Shown here in pieces: positions 60,235-64,000 of a stretch of DNA of 64,000 nt; within the stretch, counting starts at the first letter, position 1, and each line of letters begins with the position of its first letter. Location of the stretch: NCBI RefSeq assembly GCF_000165505.1, contig NC_014632.1, positions 806,001 through 870,000 on the forward strand, in the 5' to 3' direction. The notes below the pieces were generated by a model. It was not told the origin of the DNA and searched no databases. It saw only the letters and a program-made list of their open reading frames with translations. The stretch comes from Ilyobacter polytropus DSM 2926 (GTDB taxonomy: Bacteria; Fusobacteriota; Fusobacteriia; Fusobacteriales; Fusobacteriaceae). Both the position numbers and the translations under genes were made by a program.

Positions 60235-61044
60235 TTAGATCCTCTTTACTTTAACCTGAACTTGGTATATACTTCCTGCTATATTTAAAAATGGTAAAAG
60301 CAGAGGTACGATGATGGTATTACCAGAAGCTACATAACCGTTTTTACTACACCATTCATCTATAATACCTGAATTTTCCCCTTCCAAAAAAAATCCATTT
60401 CTGTAAAAGCAAAGGTACTCTCCCTTATCAAACTTGTAATTTTGGACTCCATCATCAGACTTATCGACTTTACTAAATATACCAATGGAAATTTCCTCTT
60501 CTTTTCCCTCTGAACATTTCTTTACTGCAGCCACATCTCCTACCACCAAAACATCTTTTTTAAGAATTTTTTTTTCAAGATTTAAAACAACAGGGGGCAG
60601 ATCTTCCAATTTTTTACTTTTTATATTGGAATAGATGAGATATCTAAGAGGCATCTCTTTGAGTTTGAATTCTATTTCGTCTTTGAGGTCTACTATCTCT
60701 TCTAAGCAGTTTAGTTTATCTGCCAATATTTTTTTTGCAGTTTGTATTTCTGCAAATTTTTTTTCAATTATTTTTTCCTCTCTTTTGAGATTTTTTAAAT
60801 AGTCTTTTATATTTGTGTTTAGGTATTTTTCCTTGATCTCTCCTAATGTTACTCCTATGGCCTGTAAAGACTTTATCATTGCCAGTGACTTGATCTGTTG
60901 AATAGAGTAATATCTGTATTTTGTATCAGGGTCTGTATAGGCAGGTTGAAGTAGTCCCATTTTGTCATAATGTATAAGCATTTTTCTAGATGTTTTACCT
61001 AGCCTTCCAAATTCACTTATTTTTAAAAAGTTATTAGAATCCAT
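60235..61044 (-). CDS. MerR-family regulator with GyrI/BmrR-like effector domain
   Basis: A 269-residue regulator. The N-terminal MerR wing (FLKISEFGRLGKTSRKMLIHYDKMGLLQPAYTDPDTKYRYYS, residues 5-46) is followed by a long dimerisation helix and a C-terminal effector domain (from about 125) with an FKLKEMPLRYLIY-like start as in BmrR/GyrI small-molecule sensors. Such regulators usually activate an efflux gene. The DUF606 transporter pair lies directly upstream on the same strand, so it is a candidate partner. AAAGGAAG is placed for ATG 61044. Confidence 0.83.
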   Translation of the reverse strand: MDSNNFLKISEFGRLGKTSRKMLIHYDKMGLLQPAYTDPDTKYRYYSIQQIKSLAMIKSLQAIGVTLGEIKEKYLNTNIKDYLKNLKREEKIIEKKFAEIQTAKKILADKLNCLEEIVDLKDEIEFKLKEMPLRYLIYSNIKSKKLEDLPPVVLNLEKKILKKDVLVVGDVAAVKKCSEGKEEEISIGIFSKVDKSDDGVQNYKFDKGEYLCFYRNGFFLEGENSGIIDEWCSKNGYVASGNTIIVPLLLPFLNIAGSIYQVQVKVKRI

Positions 61045-61083
61045 ATTTACCAACTTCCTTTAACTGAGGTTTACCATTATATT

Positions 61084-61539
61084 TTACCTGATTATTTCTT
61101 CTTTTGAAAATCTTTTTTCAACATAGTCATAAGCTATTATATACAGTATTCCTGTAAAGATAAATGATATACCTACCAATTTAGATATTGGAAAATTATA
61201 TCCATATATAGAATCCAAAATAAGACTGGCTATGATCTGTCCTAAAAAAGTAAAAATAGTGCTGTAAATAAGAGGCAATTTTGGTATCAAAAAATTTGCC
61301 AAAAGTGTTATAATGATAACTAAAAGACCACCTGAAAAAAATACAAAAGGTATATCAGAAATATTTGAAAAATTATAAAAATCAAATTTATACGCCCTGT
61401 ATATAAAAAGAACCACAAAGGCTACGAAAAAATTTATAAAAGTTGCATTTATTAGACCTATTTTTTTTGACAGTGAAGAGTTACATACTAGTTGAATGTT
61501 AATAACAACTCCAGTTAAAAAAGCGACTAAAAAGAACAT
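61084..61539 (-). CDS. DUF606/YdcZ-type DMT transporter, half-size
   Basis: A 151-residue protein with about five membrane helices, typical of the YdcZ (DUF606) branch of the drug/metabolite transporter superfamily. VAFLTGVVINIQLVCNSSLSKKIGLINATFINFFVAF at the N-terminus is the family pattern, and IYSTIFTFLGQIIASLILD lies in the second half. A second half-size member starts upstream, 18 nt before this gene. The two may form a heterodimer. The exported compound is unknown. Confidence 0.8.
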   Translation of the reverse strand: MFFLVAFLTGVVINIQLVCNSSLSKKIGLINATFINFFVAFVVLFIYRAYKFDFYNFSNISDIPFVFFSGGLLVIIITLLANFLIPKLPLIYSTIFTFLGQIIASLILDSIYGYNFPISKLVGISFIFTGILYIIAYDYVEKRFSKEEIIR

Positions 61540-61557
61540 ATGAATTTACCTCCGTTA

Positions 61558-61977
61558 TTATACGTTTATAATGATTATTCCTATAAAAATGAGCATAAGT
61601 CCCATGGTTTTCTTTAGAGGAAACTTATGTGATGATCTTCCGAATAAACCAAAATGATCAATGGTTAGGGAAGAAGTTAGCTGGCCGATTATTAAAAATA
61701 GTACTGTGAGAGAAACACCAATTTTTTTCATTGTGACGCTTTCAAGTAATATAATAAAAATACTGAGAATTCCACCAGTATATAAATATAATTCAGCTGG
61801 GAATTTTTCAATTTTACTTTTAGTAAAAATCTTCACAACTAATATAGATAAAAAAGCAAGAGTGTGTACAATAAAAACAGCTTCTGAATCTCCGACAAAC
61901 TTTGATAAAATTCCATTTGAAAATATTAAAAGGCTTATCAGTCCCCCGGTAATTATGTTTCCAATATGATAATTCAC
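61558..61977 (-). CDS. DUF606/YdcZ-type DMT transporter, half-size (second member)
   Basis: A 139-141-residue hydrophobic protein with about five helices: GGLISLLIFSNGILSKFVGDSEAVFIVHTLAFLSILVV at the start, and VTMKKIGVSLTVLFLIIGQLTSSLTIDHFGLFG in the second half, matching the DUF606 pattern. The start is uncertain: GAGGTG directly abuts ATG 61983, while GTG 61977 is better spaced. It is the first of two tandem transporter genes, followed by the MerR regulator on the same strand, and divergent from a Crp/Fnr-type regulator. Confidence 0.78.
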   Translation of the reverse strand: MNYHIGNIITGGLISLLIFSNGILSKFVGDSEAVFIVHTLAFLSILVVKIFTKSKIEKFPAELYLYTGGILSIFIILLESVTMKKIGVSLTVLFLIIGQLTSSLTIDHFGLFGRSSHKFPLKKTMGLMLIFIGIIIINV

Positions 61978-62016
61978 TTTCATCACCTCAATAGAAATAT
62001 ATCAGAGACATAAAAA

Positions 62017-62037
62017 ATATGACCGGACATATGACCG
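62017..62037. promoter_or_regulatory. Operator-like repeat between the DUF606 and Crp/Fnr genes
   Basis: ATATGACCG occurs at 62017 and 62029, 12 bp apart, and CGGACATATGACCG (62024-62037) is an imperfect palindrome around CATATG. It lies in the 77-bp divergent gap, so a protein here could control both directions. The adjacent Crp/Fnr-type regulator is the obvious candidate. Confidence 0.5.
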
Positions 62038-62054
62038 TAATCCAAAGGAGAATT

Positions 62055-62690
62055 ATGGAAAACAGCAGAGAAATAGAAAAATTTATAAAAAAATATAAGC
62101 TGGATAAATACTTAGAAGGCTATAACTACAGAGATATTGAGATTAAAGTACTTGAAAAGGGTTCATATCTAATGATGTCAGGTATGGATAAGAGAAAGCT
62201 TTATCTTTTTGTAGATGGACTTTTAAAAGTAACTTTGTTATCTAGTGACGGTGATGAGATGCTTCTTGAACTAACTAAACCCTTTGATATTTTAGGGGAT
62301 GTAGAGTTTCTTTTAGAGGAAGATGTCCATTATAACATCCAGATAAAAGAAAGAAGTACCTTTCTTGAGCTTGATTTTGACAAGGCGGTAAAAAACCTGA
62401 AGTTTTATCAACTAATGGCAAAAACTCTGGCTAAAAAACTTCGAAATACTTCTAAAAAATATTCTGCAAAAAAACTTTGCAACAGTGAGGTACTTGTGGC
62501 AAAGTTTATCCTTGAAAATAGAGAATATTTTTTAAGTACAATAAAGTACGGGGATATTTCAAAATTACTAGGACTTTCTGAACGGCAACTGAGAAGAATT
62601 CTGAAAAAATTTGAAGATGAAAAGCTCATAAAGAGAAATGGGAGAAAAATAGAGATCCTAAACAAAAATGGAATAAAAAGATTAACATAA
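62055..62690 (+). CDS. Crp/Fnr-family transcriptional regulator, YeiL-like
   Basis: A 211-residue regulator. The N-terminal cyclic-nucleotide-binding-like beta-roll (LEKGSYLMMSGMDKRKLYLFVDGLLKVTLLSSDGDEMLLELTKPFDILGDVEFLLE) lacks the usual cAMP-binding RE-SA pattern. The C-terminal winged helix has IKYGDISKLLGLSERQLRRILKKFEDEKLI. The effector is unknown and no FNR-type N-terminal cysteine cluster is seen. AAAGGAG is placed 4 nt before ATG 62055; the frame opens at 62019. It is divergent from the DUF606 genes, which it may regulate. Confidence 0.83.
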   Translation: MENSREIEKFIKKYKLDKYLEGYNYRDIEIKVLEKGSYLMMSGMDKRKLYLFVDGLLKVTLLSSDGDEMLLELTKPFDILGDVEFLLEEDVHYNIQIKERSTFLELDFDKAVKNLKFYQLMAKTLAKKLRNTSKKYSAKKLCNSEVLVAKFILENREYFLSTIKYGDISKLLGLSERQLRRILKKFEDEKLIKRNGRKIEILNKNGIKRLT

Positions 62691-62810
62691 TAATGCATTC
62701 TTTACTTATATCTGCATTTCATATATAATAAAATGAATGTTTTAAAATATAATAAAAGTATATCTATAGGAGAATAAAACTCCTAATATTTGATGAAGAG
62801 GTGTAATAAT

Positions 62811-64000
62811 TTGAATGTAAAAAAGAGAATCATAAAACTTTTGGGAGAATTTGAAGATGGAAAATATTCTAATATCCTTTTAAATGAATATTTCAGAGAA
62901 AACAATCTAAGCCGTGGGGAAAAGGCATTCATCACAGAGGTTTTTTACGGAGTTATAAGAAATATAATATTTTTAGACTATCAGATAGATAAGAGAGCTA
63001 CTAAAAAAGTTCACAGAAGATGGCTGAGAAATCTTCTGAGAATCTCCTACTACCAGGCTTATTTTATGAGAAGTGACGATGCAGGAGTGGCATGGGAAGC
63101 CACAGAGCTTGCAAAACAAAAATTGGGAGTATATGTGGGAAGATTTGCCAATGGTATCGTCAGATCTTTTATGAGAGAGATGGACCAAGAGGCTGAAAAC
63201 TTAAAATCCCAAGGAAAGATGGACATTTTATATTCATGTCCAAAATGGTTTTATGAGAAAATAGAAAAAGAGTATGGAGAAGAAACAGAAAAACTTCTGA
63301 AATCCTATAAAAAGATACCATATCTAAGTGTAAGGGTCAATAAACTGAAATATAACGAGGATGAATTTGAAGCTCTTCTTGAAAAAATGGGAATCAATAT
63401 AATGAAACAGATAGATTCTGTGTATTACTTAGATTCTGGGGCACTTATTGATTCTAAAGAGTTCAAAGAGGGTAAAATAACAGTCCAGGATGGATCCTCA
63501 TATCTGGCTGCTAAAATGCTAGGTGCCAGACCAGGAGACATAGTTCTTGATACATGCAGTGCACCTGGATCAAAGGCTGTAGTTCTGGCTGAACTAATGG
63601 AAAACAAGGGAGAGATAACAGCTCTTGACATACATCAGCATAAGATAAAACTTCTAGATGCCAACGCCAAAAATCTAGGGGCCAAAATAATAACAGGTGT
63701 AAAACTTGATGCAAGAAAAGTAAAAGAACAGGGAAAAAAGTTTGACAAGATACTGGTAGACGCACCATGCAGCGGTTATGGGGTACTACGTAAAAAACCA
63801 GAGGCCCTTTATAATAAAGATATGACAAATGTAGAGGAGCTTGCCAAACTCCAGTATGAGATACTTGAGTCGGCATCTAAATCTCTTAAAGAGGATGGAG
63901 AGCTGGTATACAGTACCTGTACTATTTTCAATGAGGAAAATACAGACAATGTCCAGCGTTTCCTGCAAAACAACCCTGAGTTTGAGGTTGTAGAGCTTGA
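62811..64000 (+). CDS. rsmB: 16S rRNA m5C967 methyltransferase RsmB (3' end cut by window)
   Basis: Some 396 codons are visible with no stop. The N-terminal part (MNVKKRIIKLLGEFEDG, NLSRGEKAFITEVFYGVIRN) resembles the NusB-like domain of RsmB. The methyltransferase domain contains the SAM-binding block LDTCSAPGSKAVVLAELM near residue 246, the catalytic Cys motif DAPCSGYGVLRKKPE near 321 and YSTCTIFNEEN near 367. It methylates C967 of 16S rRNA. The start is TTG 62811 after GAAGAGGTG; an ATG four bases later is out of frame and meets a stop immediately. It continues past 64000. Confidence 0.92.
   Translation, partial: MNVKKRIIKLLGEFEDGKYSNILLNEYFRENNLSRGEKAFITEVFYGVIRNIIFLDYQIDKRATKKVHRRWLRNLLRISYYQAYFMRSDDAGVAWEATELAKQKLGVYVGRFANGIVRSFMREMDQEAENLKSQGKMDILYSCPKWFYEKIEKEYGEETEKLLKSYKKIPYLSVRVNKLKYNEDEFEALLEKMGINIMKQIDSVYYLDSGALIDSKEFKEGKITVQDGSSYLAAKMLGARPGDIVLDTCSAPGSKAVVLAELMENKGEITALDIHQHKIKLLDANAKNLGAKIITGVKLDARKVKEQGKKFDKILVDAPCSGYGVLRKKPEALYNKDMTNVEELAKLQYEILESASKSLKEDGELVYSTCTIFNEENTDNVQRFLQNNPEFEVVEL

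Overview
The window is a low-GC bacterial chromosome segment with strong AGGAG-type ribosome binding sites, frequent TTG/GTG starts and densely packed operons. The gene content points to a fermentative anaerobe: phosphate butyryltransferase and butyrate kinase, a FabV/TER-type enoyl reductase, PTS sugar uptake, and nucleobase and amino-acid uptake. It fits Fusobacteriota of the Ilyobacter/Propionigenium type best. That is an inference from gene content and style; a clostridial relative cannot be excluded. No rRNA, tRNA, CRISPR array, transposase or prophage was seen.

Layout. 1-1370: an amino-acid permease. 1.9-10 kb: the most unusual region, two tandem paralogous five-gene cassettes. Each encodes three minor-pseudopilin-like proteins (GspI/PilV-, GspJ/PilW- and GspK/PilX-like), a Sec-exported protein of unknown family, and a fourth prepilin-like protein. 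No ATPase, inner-membrane platform, secretin or prepilin peptidase is present, so the cassettes must use machinery encoded elsewhere. 10.7-12.6 kb: a Gfo/Idh/MocA oxidoreductase and a patatin-like lipase. 12.7-20.6 kb (minus strand): LacI regulator, Pot-type ABC importer, adenine deaminase and an MtaD-type deaminase, apparently one purine-salvage operon with a palindromic operator upstream. 21-31 kb: PBP1A, a HAD phosphatase, an NSS-family symporter with a 30-residue MetS-like subunit, a GNAT enzyme, histidinol phosphatase, and ptb-buk. The ptb frame is broken and restored at two poly-A runs.

31.3-44.7 kb: lepA, a BaiN-like flavoprotein, the fruR-fruK-fruA operon, ptsH-ptsI, an FMN-dependent 2-hydroxyacid dehydrogenase with a four-cysteine N-terminal motif, two small proteins, the FabV/TER reductase and a DUF2156 protein. 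44.8-52.6 kb: what looks like a complete mannosylglycerate pathway: mannose-6-phosphate isomerase, a GntR/UTRA regulator, PTS IIABC, GH38 alpha-mannosidase and glycerate kinase. Three near-identical TTGTATATACAA-type operators tie its two transcription units together. 52.7-64 kb: GNAT enzymes, a DUF2207/LemA pair, YihY and SIMPL-domain proteins, MgtC, a PepV-like dipeptidase, a MerR regulator, two half-size DUF606 transporters divergent from a Crp/Fnr regulator, and rsmB cut by the window edge.

Four copies of a 250-530 bp intergenic repeat with inverted-repeat-like ends lie at about 5.0, 10.1, 23.3 and 30.4 kb. Small open frames inside them look spurious. Starts were set by ribosome binding site spacing and family N-termini, so many are shorter than the longest open frame. 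All functional calls rest on reading motifs and context; no database search was run.
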